Assembly (NCBI GenBank): GCA_021654635.1
Contig: AP025179.1
Location: forward strand, 2,604,001-2,668,000
Length of the DNA: 64,000 bases
From: Mycobacterium kiyosense
GTDB taxonomy: Bacteria; Actinomycetota; Actinomycetes; Mycobacteriales; Mycobacteriaceae
Direction: 5' to 3'
The notes beneath the pieces are model-generated. The model made no database searches. It was not told the DNA's origin and saw only the letters and a program-made list of their open reading frames with translations. Numbering within the stretch: position 1 is the stretch's first letter; every line of letters begins with the position of its first letter. Shown in pieces: positions 1 through 9,861 of this stretch. A program made the translations under genes and the position numbers.

Positions 1-238
1 GCACGAGGCTAGTTGATCGCTGACCCTGTCGGCGGCTGCGCTGCCTGACTGCGTGGCTGTAGCGGCTAGCAACCGTCGCTTGTGTCGGTCCGTTCGGCAA
101 ACGGATCTCGCGCCCAGTGATCTGACGCATGCCCCTGCGGCGCAGATCATTTTGCTGGTTCGGCGTGTCCGACAGCGCCCGATCGCGCCGGATGGGTCCG
201 TTCGTCCACCCAGAAGTCTGCGCGAGAAGGAGAATTTT

Positions 239-427
239 GTGTCCGTTTCCCCAGCTAGGCCACCGCTGCTGTCGGCAGCGCTGGCTTGCCGCATCACCTT
301 TGAGGCGCCGCTGATCGTGTCCGCGATTGTCATTGCTCTGATGACCGCGGCGCTGCCACGGCGTCGAATTTCGGGCTGCAATGTCGGGTCGCCGAGACAT
401 CACCGACCCTCGCCGTCACGCCGCTGA
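239..427 (+). CDS. Small hypothetical protein upstream of PPE gene
   Basis: This is a 62-codon reading frame from a GTG preceded by AAGGAG six bases upstream. It ends 18 bases before the PPE start. The product has one hydrophobic stretch near the middle and an Arg-rich tail. It shows none of the PE-family hallmarks expected of a gene in this position, so it is not a PE partner. It may be a short leader protein or a chance frame; the good ribosome binding site is the only real support. Confidence 0.25.
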   Translation: MSVSPARPPLLSAALACRITFEAPLIVSAIVIALMTAALPRRRISGCNVGSPRHHRPSPSRR

Positions 428-445
428 CTGATCGGAGCCACAACG

Positions 446-1480
446 ATGGATTATGGGCTGCTGCCGCCGGAAATCAACTCCAACAGAATGTTCCGCGGTC
501 CCGGTTCGGAATCGCTGTTGGCCGCCGCCGCGGCTTGGGAGGCGCTCGCGGAAGCTCTTTTTTCCGCGGAGATCTCCGTCCTCTCGACAATCTCAGGCTT
601 GGGCAACGACTTCTGGCAGGGGCCTTCGGCCTCGTTAATGGCCGACGCGGTCAGGCCCTACTTGCAATGGATCGCCCTCACGGCCGCACGCGCGCACCGC
701 ACCGCCGCGCAAGCCAGGTCGGCAGCGGCGGCCTATGGAATCGCCCTGAGGCAGACGGTGCTGCCGATGCAGATCATCGCGAACCGCAAGCGGTTGCGGT
801 CACTTACCGCCGCCAACCACCTCGCTCAACACACGCCTGCCATCGCCGCTGTGGAAGCGCGCTACAGCGAAATGTGGGCTCAGGACGCCGCCGCGATGTA
901 CAGCTATGCGCGTAATGCCGCGGCCGCGACCGAGCTCGATCCTTTTCCCGTGCCCGATGTCGAGCTCATCGGTGTCGGGCCCGGAGAGCCAGGTGACACT
1001 CTGGCGTTGCGGCGAATCAAAACAGATGCGCAGTTGTATCGCGCCGTGCCTTGTGCGTTGGAGAGCCTCGCATCACCGACATCGCACTCACGTGGCACGC
1101 CGCAGCCGACACCAGATTCCGGTGCCGATCCCGATTCTGATAATGCAGGGCTGACGTCGCCGATGTCGGCCGTCTGGGCACTGATCTCGAGGCTGGCAGG
1201 AGCTGACAGTGATCGTAGTGACACAGTCGGTCGGACAAGGGGCCGGCCCGTGCCGGTGCGGGCTTGGTTCAGCGGCTGCCGCGTGCCCCCGCGCAGCCGG
1301 TTGAGCACTTATTCGGGCAGGCGGGCCGCGCCAGGGGAGCAGCCCGACCTGAAACCCGCGGCCGCGGTCGGGGAGCTCTCGGTGCCCCAGGCCTGGGTAG
1401 AGAAGGCCCCGCCACGGCCTGCGCCGACCGTTCCGCCGCTCGCCAGCCGTTTCACTTCGGCCTCGGACCGCAAGCCATGA
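446..1480 (+). CDS. PPE family protein, PPE-SVP subfamily
   Basis: The 344-residue protein opens with the PPE N-terminal domain (MDYGLLPPEINSNRM). It has the W-x-G turn at residues 57-59 (FWQGPS) and the conserved [12 protein letters not shown] segment near residue 145. The C-terminal part carries LSVPQAW near residue 310, the motif that defines the SVP subfamily. PPE proteins are usually exported by type VII (ESX) systems together with a PE partner. No PE gene or ESX gene is present beside it, so its partner must lie elsewhere. The middle is Pro/Ser/Asp-rich and shorter than in many SVP members. The ATG follows GGAGCC with good spacing. Family assignment is firm; function is unknown. Confidence 0.9.
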   Translation: MDYGLLPPEINSNRMFRGPGSESLLAAAAAWEALAEALFSAEISVLSTISGLGNDFWQGPSASLMADAVRPYLQWIALTAARAHRTAAQARSAAAAYGIALRQTVLPMQIIANRKRLRSLTAANHLAQHTPAIAAVEARYSEMWAQDAAAMYSYARNAAAATELDPFPVPDVELIGVGPGEPGDTLALRRIKTDAQLYRAVPCALESLASPTSHSRGTPQPTPDSGADPDSDNAGLTSPMSAVWALISRLAGADSDRSDTVGRTRGRPVPVRAWFSGCRVPPRSRLSTYSGRRAAPGEQPDLKPAAAVGELSVPQAWVEKAPPRPAPTVPPLASRFTSASDRKP

Positions 1481-1575
1481 ATTGTCGCGCCGACAAGCCG
1501 GCGCGACTATAACTGGCGCGTCGAACTCACGCCCCTCAGGATCGCCCCCGACTCGGTTGGAGACTCAACACCATC

Positions 1576-2238
1576 ATGGACAGTACCTGTTCTGACCCAC
1601 GTCAACTCACCCTGACCACGGGTCACGCCAAAGGAGCTGACTGGCACTGGGCCGCTCGCTGGGCGCGCCGGCTGGCCTGGATCAGCCTCGCCCTGGTGGT
1701 CGCCGAAGGAGCCGTCGGCCTGTGGCAAGGCATCGCGGCCGGATCCATCGCGCTGACCGCGTGGGCCCTGGGCAGCGCCCCCGAGGCGGTGGCCAGCCTG
1801 GTGGTGATCTGGCGGTTCAGCGGCGCGCGAACTTTCTCCGAGACCGCCGAGCTGGGCGCTCAACGCGGCGTGGCGGTGTCATTTTGGCTCACCGCCCCCT
1901 ACGTCGCCGCCGAATCCGTCCATCACCTCCTCGGCGACCATGAACCCCACATCACATCGATCGCCATTGCGGTGACCGCGGCCGCACTGGTGCAGATGCC
2001 GGTCCTTGGGTGGGCTCAGCACAGACTCGGCGCTCGTCTGGGGTCAGCGGCTACAGTGGGCAAAGGCACCCAGAACTATTTGTGTGCCGCCCAAGCCGGC
2101 GCAGTCTTTGTCGGTCTGGCCACGACGGGCCTGTGGGTCGGCGGGTGGTGGTTGGATCCTGCGATCGGTCTAGGCATCGCCGGTATCGGTGTCTGGCAAG
2201 GCTTACGCTCGTGGCACGGACAGGGTTGCGGATGCTGA
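1576..2238 (+). CDS. CDF-like cation transporter, membrane protein
   Basis: This 220-residue protein has about five to six membrane segments and follows the outline of the cation diffusion facilitator membrane domain (VAEGAVGLWQGIAAGSIALT resembles the second CDF helix). The usual metal-binding H/D-x-x-x-D residues are not obvious where that helix pair should hold them (ALGSAPEAVAS). The cytoplasmic C-terminal domain of CDF exporters is absent. The protein ends GQGCGC, a possible Cys-based metal site. It may be a degenerate or divergent CDF protein rather than a working exporter. A weak ribosome site precedes the ATG. Confidence 0.6.
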   Translation: MDSTCSDPRQLTLTTGHAKGADWHWAARWARRLAWISLALVVAEGAVGLWQGIAAGSIALTAWALGSAPEAVASLVVIWRFSGARTFSETAELGAQRGVAVSFWLTAPYVAAESVHHLLGDHEPHITSIAIAVTAAALVQMPVLGWAQHRLGARLGSAATVGKGTQNYLCAAQAGAVFVGLATTGLWVGGWWLDPAIGLGIAGIGVWQGLRSWHGQGCGC

Positions 2239-2356
2239 AAGCGGCAATAGCAACAAACCGCACGATCACTGCCCGGGTAGTCACTATTCAACGTATCGAT
2301 TGCTTGGCCCCTATTTCTCGAGTCGACAACAAATCGTATGCAGGAGTTGTACTTTG

Positions 2357-3250
2357 ATGCTTGATGATTCATCGCGTCGCGATCGTCGTTCAACGCGGCA
2401 ATGTGAACTTTGCGTCCCGAGTCTCCGGTTGCGGTCGCAGTCTCGGTTGCGTATCCCGGAGTGCGCAGGCTGCGGGGAACCGGCGTTGAGTCGCGCTGAT
2501 CTTGAGGCGCTGCGCGAGATCGGTGCAGCGGCAGGACCGGGGCGGCGGCGACCGAGTTCGCCGCAACCGTCTATGGGTAAAATCTTGGGCAGTGAAGCCC
2601 GGCTATCGTGGGTCCTGGCCGCTGTGGCGGGATTGATCGGGGCAGCGGCCTTTACCCACTCTGCCGGCTACTTCGTCACCTTCATGACCGGCAATAGTGA
2701 GCGCGCAGTCCTGGGATTTTTCCGCAATGAACAATGGCTTTCGATCACGGCAGCGCTGCTGTTGGCGTCGTTTGTCGGCGGCGTGGTGATCGCGTCGCTG
2801 TGTCGACGGCATCTGTGGCTGGCGCATCCCCACGGCTCCACGGTGTTGGCCGCATTGTTCCTCGTTACGGCCGCCGCTGTGGACGTCATCGTGGACGGAT
2901 GGTCAACACATGACGTGTCTTTCGTGCCAGTTATTTTCGTTGCTCTGGGAATTGGTGCCCTGAACACCTCGTTCGTCGACAAAGGTGAGGTATCGATCCC
3001 GCTTAGCTACGTGACAGGCACTCTGGTTAAGCTGGGTCAAGGTATCGAGCGTCACATCAGCGGCGGGCGGGCCACCGACTGGCTCGGATACTTCCTGTTG
3101 TGGGCCAGCTTCGTCGCTGGGGCAGTGATCGGAGGATGCATCAGCCTGGTGGTGAGCGGGTCGCAGATGCTGGCGGTCGCCGCCGCGGTATCGGTAATCA
3201 CCAGCGGCCACACGTATTTTCACGCCGACCGCCGAGCCCTGCGACGATAG
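2357..3250 (+). CDS. DUF1275 (YoaK-like) membrane protein
   Basis: From about position 2573 the protein matches the DUF1275 family: an alternation of six to seven membrane helices with the signature GYFVTFMTGNS near the first helix. The function of the family is unknown; transport has been proposed. The ATG at 2357 has CAGGAG ten bases upstream. It adds 72 residues, including two Cys pairs (CELC and CAGC), that are not usual in the family and look like a small zinc-binding head. An ATG at 2573 would give the family's normal length. I favour 2357 because of the ribosome site but the start is uncertain. Confidence 0.65.
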   Translation: MLDDSSRRDRRSTRQCELCVPSLRLRSQSRLRIPECAGCGEPALSRADLEALREIGAAAGPGRRRPSSPQPSMGKILGSEARLSWVLAAVAGLIGAAAFTHSAGYFVTFMTGNSERAVLGFFRNEQWLSITAALLLASFVGGVVIASLCRRHLWLAHPHGSTVLAALFLVTAAAVDVIVDGWSTHDVSFVPVIFVALGIGALNTSFVDKGEVSIPLSYVTGTLVKLGQGIERHISGGRATDWLGYFLLWASFVAGAVIGGCISLVVSGSQMLAVAAAVSVITSGHTYFHADRRALRR

Positions 3251-3316
3251 CACCGCAATGCGTACACGCGCAGTGGGCCCAGGCACAGTTGTCGCCGACC
3301 CTCATAGATTGGCGGG

Positions 3317-4099
3317 ATGAGGTTAGCGACATCGCAACGCATTGTGGCAACAGACCCCGGCATGCGCCAGACACGCCGCAATAGGCGCAGAGCTGTCGCC
3401 GCGCAAGCGTGGAAGACAGCCCGAGTAACGTCATGGTTGCGAGCACTGGCTGCGGACGCCTCCGCGTCTCTTATCACCTGCTGCGCAATCGTTTTCGTCT
3501 GTGCATGCGCACATCCGGGCGCACCGGCGAGGCCCCGCACAAATCCCACTGCCGGGATCGCCATCGACGCGTTGATTATCAGCGTCGACGATGTGCGCCG
3601 CATCGCCATGTTCGATGGCCTCACCCAACAACCGCAGCTGGAGATGACTCAACCACCCACGCCAAACCCGAACGCTCCCATCGCATGCCAAGCAGTAGGA
3701 AACACCAACCGCACCTTCGGGAACAACTGGATCATATTCCATGCGGTGTCCTACACCGCAGCCGTCGGTAGCGCAACCCCTGCCTTCCACACCCGCGTAA
3801 TCGCCCTGGTACGTCAAACCATCGCCGCGTATCCCAGCAGCGACGCGGCCCACACCGCGCTTGATGGCCTTGTCTCCGCACTCGCGGAATGCGCTGCGTT
3901 GCACGCCAACGCCGACTATCAATTCACCATGGAGATGCTCGACCCCTCAACCGCGACGCTCAAGTCCACCGACAACACCTGGACCGAAACGTACCGCGTG
4001 AAGTCCTCCGTTTTGATCGACGTCTTGGTCTCCGGCCTACCGAGCCATGGCCCGACCGCGAACTCCATCCTGTCAGCGATCACCGATCGTGTGACCTAA
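3317..4099 (+). CDS. PknH-like sensor domain lipoprotein
   Basis: A basic N-terminus is followed by a hydrophobic segment ending FVCACAHPG, which fits a lipoprotein signal with Cys 62 or 64 as the lipidated residue. The rest matches the PknH extracellular sensor domain fold: GLTQQPQLEMTQPPTPNP, ACQAVGNTNRTFG, an F-x-x-x-x-Y strand (FHAVSYT), and LAECAALH. The two Cys (ACQAVG and AECAAL) fit one of the two conserved disulfides of this domain. In M. tuberculosis such proteins occur both on kinase PknH and as separate lipoproteins (LppH-like). It probably sits on the outer face of the membrane; its ligand is unknown. The ATG at 3362 is an alternative start. Confidence 0.75.
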   Translation: MRLATSQRIVATDPGMRQTRRNRRRAVAAQAWKTARVTSWLRALAADASASLITCCAIVFVCACAHPGAPARPRTNPTAGIAIDALIISVDDVRRIAMFDGLTQQPQLEMTQPPTPNPNAPIACQAVGNTNRTFGNNWIIFHAVSYTAAVGSATPAFHTRVIALVRQTIAAYPSSDAAHTALDGLVSALAECAALHANADYQFTMEMLDPSTATLKSTDNTWTETYRVKSSVLIDVLVSGLPSHGPTANSILSAITDRVT

Positions 4100-4185
4100 C
4101 CGCCACGCTCACGTGATCAATCAGCGCGCTGACGTGCAATAGGAGGCGCACAGGACCCGTTGCGCAGCCCGAGGGTTGCTGTCAA

Positions 4186-4723
4186 CTGAAGTGAGGGTAT
4201 TCGCCGATAGGGCTGTTCCGCACAAACAGGAGACCCTGATGAACCCCAAGTTCGACTTCCTGTCTGAGCGCTGTACCGCCAACCGGATGTTGCTCATGAT
4301 GCGATGAAGGGGCGGGGCCTCCGCTCGCCTGCTGCGCAATCGTGCAAGTCGGACCCCTTGGACGCCCGCAGAATCGCAGCCGCGGTTTTGTCCCTTGAAC
4401 CTGAGCAGTTGCGCCGGCCGCGAAGTGGCGACGGTGTTCGGGCTGCATTGCGGGTTTTGGTCACCGCCCGTGAGCACATGACGACTGAACGCACCGCGGC
4501 CGTCAACGCACTCACCGCGCTGCTGCGGATGACCACCCTGGGTATCGACGCTCGTAAGCCATTGACCGCCAGGCAGATTGGTGAGGCCGCCCGCTGGCGC
4601 ACCCGGGCCGAAGATCTTGCCACAAGCACCGCTCGCGCCGAGGCAGTCCGAATGGCCAAACGCGTGGTCGCCCTCAACGCAGAGCTGGCAGCCAACCAAG
4701 CGCAGATGATTGATGCGATCTGA
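4186..4723 (+). pseudogene. IS110-family transposase remnant
   Basis: From 4336 the frame reads KSDPLDARRIAAAVLSLEPE and continues to QAQMIDAI, which is the middle of an IS110-family transposase (the KSDPxDA motif holds catalytic Asp residues). The first part of the catalytic domain and the C-terminal Ser-containing domain are missing. A sequence at 4186-4253 looks like the element's left end with a ribosome site and ATG, but it runs into the middle of the gene, so an internal deletion is likely. Inactive. Confidence 0.7.
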
Positions 4724-4736
4724 ACCATCCTGGGTT

Positions 4737-4860
4737 TCATGCACCCTCGGGGTTCTGTGAGCCGGCCGGTTGGTCGGTCACAAGTTCGGAATAGTAGCGG
4801 GCTTCGGCTTCGGCGGGTGGGATACGCCCGAGGCGGTGCATGAGGCGCTGCTGGTTGTAC
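4737..4860 (-). pseudogene. IS3-family transposase (OrfB), 3' fragment
   Basis: The reverse strand reads YNQQRLMHRLGRIPPAEAEA and then RYYSEL to a stop at 4737-4739. This is the end of an IS3-family integrase-type transposase. The matching 5' part (DNALAETTIGLYKNE to ADYVAW) lies at 12401-12545 on the same strand. Joining TGGT from there to ACAACCAG here restores TGG TAC AAC CAG in frame. The gene was therefore split by the 7.5 kb insertion between them. Confidence 0.85.
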
Positions 4861-4861
4861 T

Positions 4862-4874
4862 TATGTGGGTGATC
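4862..4874. repeat. Terminal repeat of outer recombinase element
   Basis: TATGTGGGTGATC lies where the IS3 fragment ends and the recombinase tail begins. It is the inverse of the repeat at 12383-12395 with one mismatch, and the same end occurs at 9847-9859. Confidence 0.65.
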
Positions 4875-4890
4875 TTGTCAAGGCAGCCGT

Positions 4891-5270
4891 TCAGGATGCG
4901 TCGGTGTCGAGTCGGTGGAGGATGCCGTCAAAGATGTTCTGGCGTCCGATTTGACCCTTTTGGGCTGCGTCGTCGCGTTGCCGTTGGAGGGTGGGCCGGA
5001 ACTCGATGGTGGTGACGAAGAAGCTGCACGATTCACAGATCGATTCGAAGTGGCAGTCCATCTCCACGGGTCGAGCGCAGTAGCCGTTGCCGAGCATGCG
5101 CCGATGCATCTCGGTGCGCAGCTTGCGCATTTCGCGGCTCTCGTCATCGCCGGCGAGCTCGCGGGGCTGGCCATAGAGGGCCTCGACTTTTTCGGTAACG
5201 GCGAAGTACTCGTCGGCGACGGTCTTGTCGGCGATGCGCGCGTAGATCATGGTCATGGCGAGGGTCTTGT
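4891..5270 (-). pseudogene. Tyrosine recombinase B2, 3' fragment
   Basis: The reverse strand encodes HKTLAMTMIYARIADKTVAD, which contains the catalytic Tyr of a tyrosine recombinase, followed by a Cys-rich tail (GNGYCARP, CHFESICESC) that probably binds a metal. It ends DTDAS and a stop at 4891. It continues, in frame, the truncated recombinase at 11311-9862 once the intervening 4.6 kb is removed. It is therefore the far end of one gene rather than a separate copy. Confidence 0.8.
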
Positions 5271-5355
5271 GTCTGACCCGAAAATCGGATGGTGAGTGGG
5301 CAGCCGAAGGCACCCGACGGGAGCCGGGTCATGTTGTGGCGTTGTCGATTTAGTG

Positions 5356-6644
5356 TCAGGCCGCGTTGTCGGTGATGACCGCTTTACCGTCCCGGATGGC
5401 GATGTGCTGGCCGGTGAGCGCTTGGAGTTGGGTGGCGAGGTCGCGGGCACGGCGGTGTTTGTTGATCCGGGATTCGTAGTAGCCGGGTCCGAGGTCGCAG
5501 AATCGGGCTTGTGGATCGGAGAGCAGGTGATAGATGACGGTCAGCACCGAGTTGCCGGTGGCCACGATCGCCTTCTGCTTGCCGCGGCGTCGCGCCAGGC
5601 GCCGATAACGGGTGCCCAGGAAGGTGTCGGCGCGGGAGTTGGCGAACGCGATGCGGCCAAGAGTGCCGGCCAGCCACGGGTTGCCTTTGCCGCGGCCCTT
5701 GCTCATCGACTTACCGGCCGACTCGTGGGTCTGCGGGCAGAACTTGGCCCACGACACCAGATGCGCGGCCGTTGGGAACCGGGTCATGTCGACCCCAGTC
5801 TCAGCGATGAGTTCGGCGGCGGCAACGGTGTTCACGCCGACAATGTCAGCGAGCCGGGCTGCCTGTCGGGAGAAAGGGTCGATCGCCTCCTCGATCCGGG
5901 CGTCGAGTGTGGCGATCTGCGCGCCGATCCGGTCGCTGTTATCAAGCATCATCCTCAGAATCGTCGCGTGGTGGTCGGTGAAGAATCCGCGTAGCGCCTC
6001 TTCGAGCTGGTCGGTCTTCTTCCGCGCACCGCTTTTGGCCAGCCGGGCCAGCGTCCGCGGATCCCGCTCTCCGGCGATCAGGGCTTCCATCATCACCCGC
6101 CCGGATACGCCGTGCAGGTCCGAGAGCACCGACGAGATTTTGATCTGGGCGTCCTCGAGCAGCTTCTCAACCCGTTGCTGCTCACGGGTGCGATCCTGCA
6201 CCAGAGCCCGACGGTAGCGCGTGAGGTCGCGTAGCCGACGGATCTCGGGCGGCTGCACCAGTGACGGGCGGCACATCCCACGCTCGGCGACTTTGGCCAG
6301 CCAGACCGCGTCGGCCCGGTCTGTCTTCGCCCGACCTGGCACTTCTTCACCTCGCGGGCGTTGACCAGCCAGCAGTCAAACCCCTCGGCCTCCAGAAGGT
6401 AGTACACGCCCTTCCAATAGGTGCTGGTCGATTCCATCACCACCCGCTGCACCTGCCAGTGCCGCAACCAGCCCGCCAACGCCAACAGCCGTGTGGTCGT
6501 CGTACCGTAGCTGCGCAGCTCCTGCATTCGTCTGCCGGCCCGTTGTGCTTGCGGCACCCGCACACACGCCTCCAGAACAGCCTTGCCCAGATCCAGCGCC
6601 GCGACCCGCTCCACTAGCAGTTCGACATCATCGACCTCGTCCAT
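5356..6644 (-). pseudogene. IS110 transposase, frameshifted (copy 1)
   Basis: The transposase starts MDEVDDVELLVERVAALDLG, with the first catalytic Asp in LDLGK, and continues through KTDRADAVWLAK (DEDD motif). It ends with the Ser-containing domain (VGVNTVAAAELIAETG and SKGRGKGNPWLAG). A one-base deletion near 6340, compared with copy 2 (AAGAAGTGCC against AAGAATGTGCC), splits it into two frames. The C-terminal half is intact here but broken in copy 2, so between them the two copies define a full 430-residue protein. IS110 transposases use an RNA guide to choose the target. Confidence 0.85.
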
Positions 6645-6884
6645 AACGAAAATCCTTCCCGGAAACCGATTACATGAGCGCGGCCGCCCGCAGGAACCGA
6701 ACAGGGATAGAAAAGAGTCGGACCCTCGTGCTCATGGCAACAATGCGCAGCCCCACCATCGGCTCCCCGGATCAAACTGATATACGGGCTCACCAGCGCC
6801 AAGAATGATCGACCTCGGCGAGCGACCGCACCCGATTTTCCCGCATGCGCGGGCGTCCCCGGAAGGGGACCACACAACTGATAT
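6645..6884 (-). ncRNA. Candidate IS110 bridge RNA region (copy 1)
   Basis: This is the 240-base non-coding left end upstream of the transposase. It contains two perfect hairpins (GTCCCC-TTCC-GGGGAC and CCCGC-GCAT-GCGGG). In studied IS110-group elements this end is transcribed as a bridge RNA that pairs with target and donor DNA. No promoter or loop assignment is proven here. Confidence 0.4.
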
Positions 6885-6951
6885 ACGGGTGATCTGCGGC
6901 GGGTGATCTACCCGGGCGTGGGCCGGTTGACCGACGAGCCAGGAGACCCCG

Positions 6952-8005
6952 ATGGACCAGTTCAGGCCGTGCTTGATTCGTCACCATCGTGGGGTGGAGC
7001 TCGTCGCGATCACCCTGGGGCATCCGCTGCTGGATGACTATCTTGCCTTCGTTGGGGCGCGAGCTCGGACCAATACCTGGCTGGCGGTGGCGTCGGATTT
7101 GAAGATTTTTTTTGGGGTGGTTGCGAAGGAGCCAGCGCAGGTTGATCGCGGCAGATGTCTTCGCGTTCTTGGCATCTCAACGCACTTCCCGCTTGGGCGA
7201 GCGGGTGGTGCGATTGGAGGATGGCGAGCCGGGCTTGGCGGCGCGCACGATCGCCCGCCGGTTGTCGAGTGTGCGTGGTCTGTACGCCTACCTCGCGGCC
7301 CGAGGTGACACCGGCGTGAGCCGCAACCCGGTTCCGAGCAGCCTGGCCGCCCGCCGCCCCGGTGCTCGGCGCGGCAAGGGCGGTGTGCCGTTGATCCGCA
7401 CGCCGCGGACGCTGCCGCGGGTGCTGGCGCCAAGCGAGGTCGACGCGCTGCGGGCGGCGTTGCGCACTCACCGTGACCGGGCCATGGTCGAGGCGATGCT
7501 GTTGGGTGGCCTGCGACGTTGCGAGGTACTGGGCCTGCGCCTCGACGACGTCAACGCCGGCCAGCGGCGGGTGTTCGTGGCCGAGGGCAAGGGCGGGCGG
7601 CAGCGGATAGTGCCGGTATCTGCGCGGTTTTTCGCCTCGCTCGGGGACTATCTGGACCACGAGCGGCCGCGGGCGTCGACCGACCGGGTGTTCGTGGTGT
7701 TGAAGGGACCGCGGCGCGGTGAGTCGTTGACTGCGGCGGGCCTGGACGAGATCCTCGACGGTGCGCGTGGGCGCGCCGGGCTGACGCAGGCGACGTGCCA
7801 TCAGCTGCGGCACACGTGTTTCACCCGGCTGCGGGAGGCCGGGATGGCACTGGAGGCGATCCAAGCCCAGGCCGGCCACTCCTCGATCGTCTCGACCCGC
7901 ATCTACCTGCACCTGGCAAACGACTGGTTGGAGCGGGAGTACCTGCGCGCCGCCGAAGCGATCGAGGCGCAGGTCGTCGCGTCCGGCGAGGCGGCCGAGG
8001 AATGA
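6952..8005 (+). pseudogene. Tyrosine recombinase A1, frameshifted
   Basis: A site-specific recombinase of about 350 residues. The N-terminal core-binding domain begins HPLLDDYLAFVGARARTNTW. The catalytic domain has Arg in GGLRRCEVLGLRLDD, HQLRHTCFTRLREAG, GHSS and the Tyr in STRIYLHLANDW. An indel between 7140 and 7155 moves the frame between AKEPAQV and IAADVFAFL, so the gene reads as two pieces. The start has CAGGAG upstream. The stop overlaps the next start (ATGA), so A and B were translated together. Confidence 0.8.
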
Positions 8006-9829
8006 ACGGTTCACCGGCACATCGCCCCAACATCGAGGAACTCGTCGAGGCGTATCGGGTCGACCTCGTGGCGGCCGGAATGTTCGCCGGACACCCGGTG
8101 ACCTCGGTGGCTCGCATGTTCTTCACCCGCGTGGGTGTGGCGGGCTGGTCCGTGTTGCCGCTGGCAACCCAGTGTGCATTGCCGCTGAAGGATCGACGGG
8201 TGGTCGGTTGGTTGATCGTGACGGGACGGCTGCGGCCCAGCCCGGACTATCTTGTGGCGTGCCGGCCCTACCTCGGCGAAGTCGCCGCCCATCATCACCG
8301 CGGGTTCCACGAGCGGTTTGTCGCACGCTCCGCTGAGCTCGGGTTCGGCCCTGTGGCGACCCGCCTGCAGTGGTCGGCGCTGGCCAAGGTGGCAGCGCTG
8401 GCCGGGCTGACTCCCCAGTGGCTGACTCAGCCGGTGATCGACGCACAGCGAAAAGCTTTGACCGCCGCGATAACTCGCCACCGACCCGACAGTCATGGCG
8501 CCAAGGCACTGAGCGCGGCGCTGTTCGGTGCGCAGACCACTTTGTTCCACCTCGGCGTCCTTGACACCGCTCCCCGCAAAACCAACCCGGACCGCTCGGC
8601 CGAGCGGGCCGCCCAGTGGGCTGCGGTTCCGCCACGGCTGGCGGCCACCTTGACCGGTTACATCGCCCAGACCCGGTTGTCGCTGCGGGCCTCGACGATG
8701 GTGCGCGTCGAGGGCGTGCTGCGGGAGTTCGCCGGCTGGCTGGCCGTGAACGCCCCCGAGGTGCTCTGCGTCGCCGACCTGCGTCGGGTACACATCGAGG
8801 CCTACAAGCTGCACCTGTCCACCCGGCCCTCGGCCCGTGGCGGCAGGTTGTCCAAGACCGGTCTCGCCGAACACCTTGGCGCCCTGCGCACCTGCTTCGA
8901 GCGGCTCACCGAATGGGACGGCGACGACATCCCCGCCCGCGTGCTCATGTTCCCTGGCGACCTGCCACTGCGCGACGACCCGCTGCCCAGGTTCCTCGAT
9001 GACGCCGCCTTCACCAAGCTCCTGCAGGCCGCACGCGCCGCCGACGACCCGTTCGTGCGACTGTGCGTGGAGTTCCTGGCCCGCACCGGACTGCGCAAAG
9101 GCGAATTCCTCGATCTCACAGTCGATTCCGTCGTGCAGATCGGGGCCGCGTACTGGTTGCACGTGCCGCTCGGCAAACTGCGTACCGACCGCTACATTCC
9201 CTTGCATCCCCAACTCAAGGATCTTCTCGACACCTGGATCGCCACTCGGCCCACCAGCTTGCGCAGCCGCTACCTGTTCGTCGAGTACGGCCAACGCATC
9301 GGCCAAGGCCGCGTCGACCGGGCAGTCGCCAAGGCCGCGAAAGCAGCCTGGCATCGGCCATGTTTCGCCTCATCGCCTCAGGCATACCTTGGCGACCCAG
9401 GCGATCAACCGCGGCATGTCCCTCGAAGCCCTGGCCGCATTGTTGGGGCACCGATCGATGCGGATGACCCTCGTGTACGCCCGAATCGCCGACCGTACTG
9501 TCGCCGACGAATACTTCTCCGTCAGCGAAAAAGTCGAAGCCCTCTACGACCAGCCGCGAACACTGCCCGCCGAAGCCGAAGGCGCCGAAATGCGCAAGCT
9601 CCGAGTCGAGATGCACCGCCGCATGCTCGGCAACGGCTACTGCGCCCGACCCGTCGGCCTGGACTGCCACTTCGAATCCATCTGCGAATCCTGCACTTTC
9701 TTCCAGACCACCATCGAGTTCCGCCCGACTCTGCAGGCACAACGCGACGACGCCGCCGAGAAAGGACAACTCGGCCGCCAGAAAGTGTTCGATGGGCTGC
9801 TCGCCCGACTCGATCAGACCGCTTCCTGA
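8002..9829 (+). pseudogene. Tyrosine recombinase B1, frameshifted
   Basis: A larger (about 608-residue) tyrosine recombinase. It has a long N-terminal region, Arg in TGLRKGEFLDLTVD, HRLRHTLATQ, LLGHRS and the catalytic Tyr in MTLVYARIADRTV. A Cys-rich tail follows (YCARP, DCHFESICESC). One extra T near 9350 (GCAGCC-T-GGCATC) breaks the frame just before the HRLRH motif. The ATG overlaps the stop of A1. The pair A/B with these sizes resembles TnpA/TnpB of Tn554. Confidence 0.8.
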
Positions 9830-9846
9830 CCAGACGTACTTGACAA

Positions 9847-9859
9847 GATCACCCGCATA
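9847..9859. repeat. Right terminal repeat of inner recombinase element
   Basis: GATCACCCGCATA marks the junction between the end of the B1 region and the truncated B2 gene. It is the same sequence as at 12383-12395 and the inverse of the left end at 6882-6894 with one mismatch. Confidence 0.6.
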
Positions 9860-9861
9860 AT

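Larger units (their letters stand above)
5273..6884 (-). mobile_element. IS110-family element, copy 1
   Basis: A 1.61 kb element nearly identical to the one at 55731-57343 but in the opposite orientation; the ends were placed by comparing the two. Ends in element orientation are ATATCAGTTGTGTGG and TTTTCGGGTCAG, without clear inverted repeats, as is usual for IS110. One end touches recombinase gene B2 (ACACAAGACC) and the other touches the left terminus of the inner recombinase element (ACGGGTGATC). Confidence 0.85.
6882..9861 (+). mobile_element. Inner dual-tyrosine-recombinase element
   Basis: A plus-strand copy of the recombinase pair, with left end TATACGGGTGATC (6882-6894) and right end GATCACCCGCATA (9847-9859). 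CGGGTGATCT is repeated at 6886 and 6900. It sits tail to tail with the outer element's B gene, which it interrupts after the GGAC of codon His (LLGH). IS110 copy 1 abuts its left end. Confidence 0.65.

Noticed and set aside
53..427. A longer reading frame from an ATG at 53
   Set aside because: The first 60 codons are Arg-rich without a ribosome site; the GTG at 239 has one. Only the shorter frame is listed, with low confidence.
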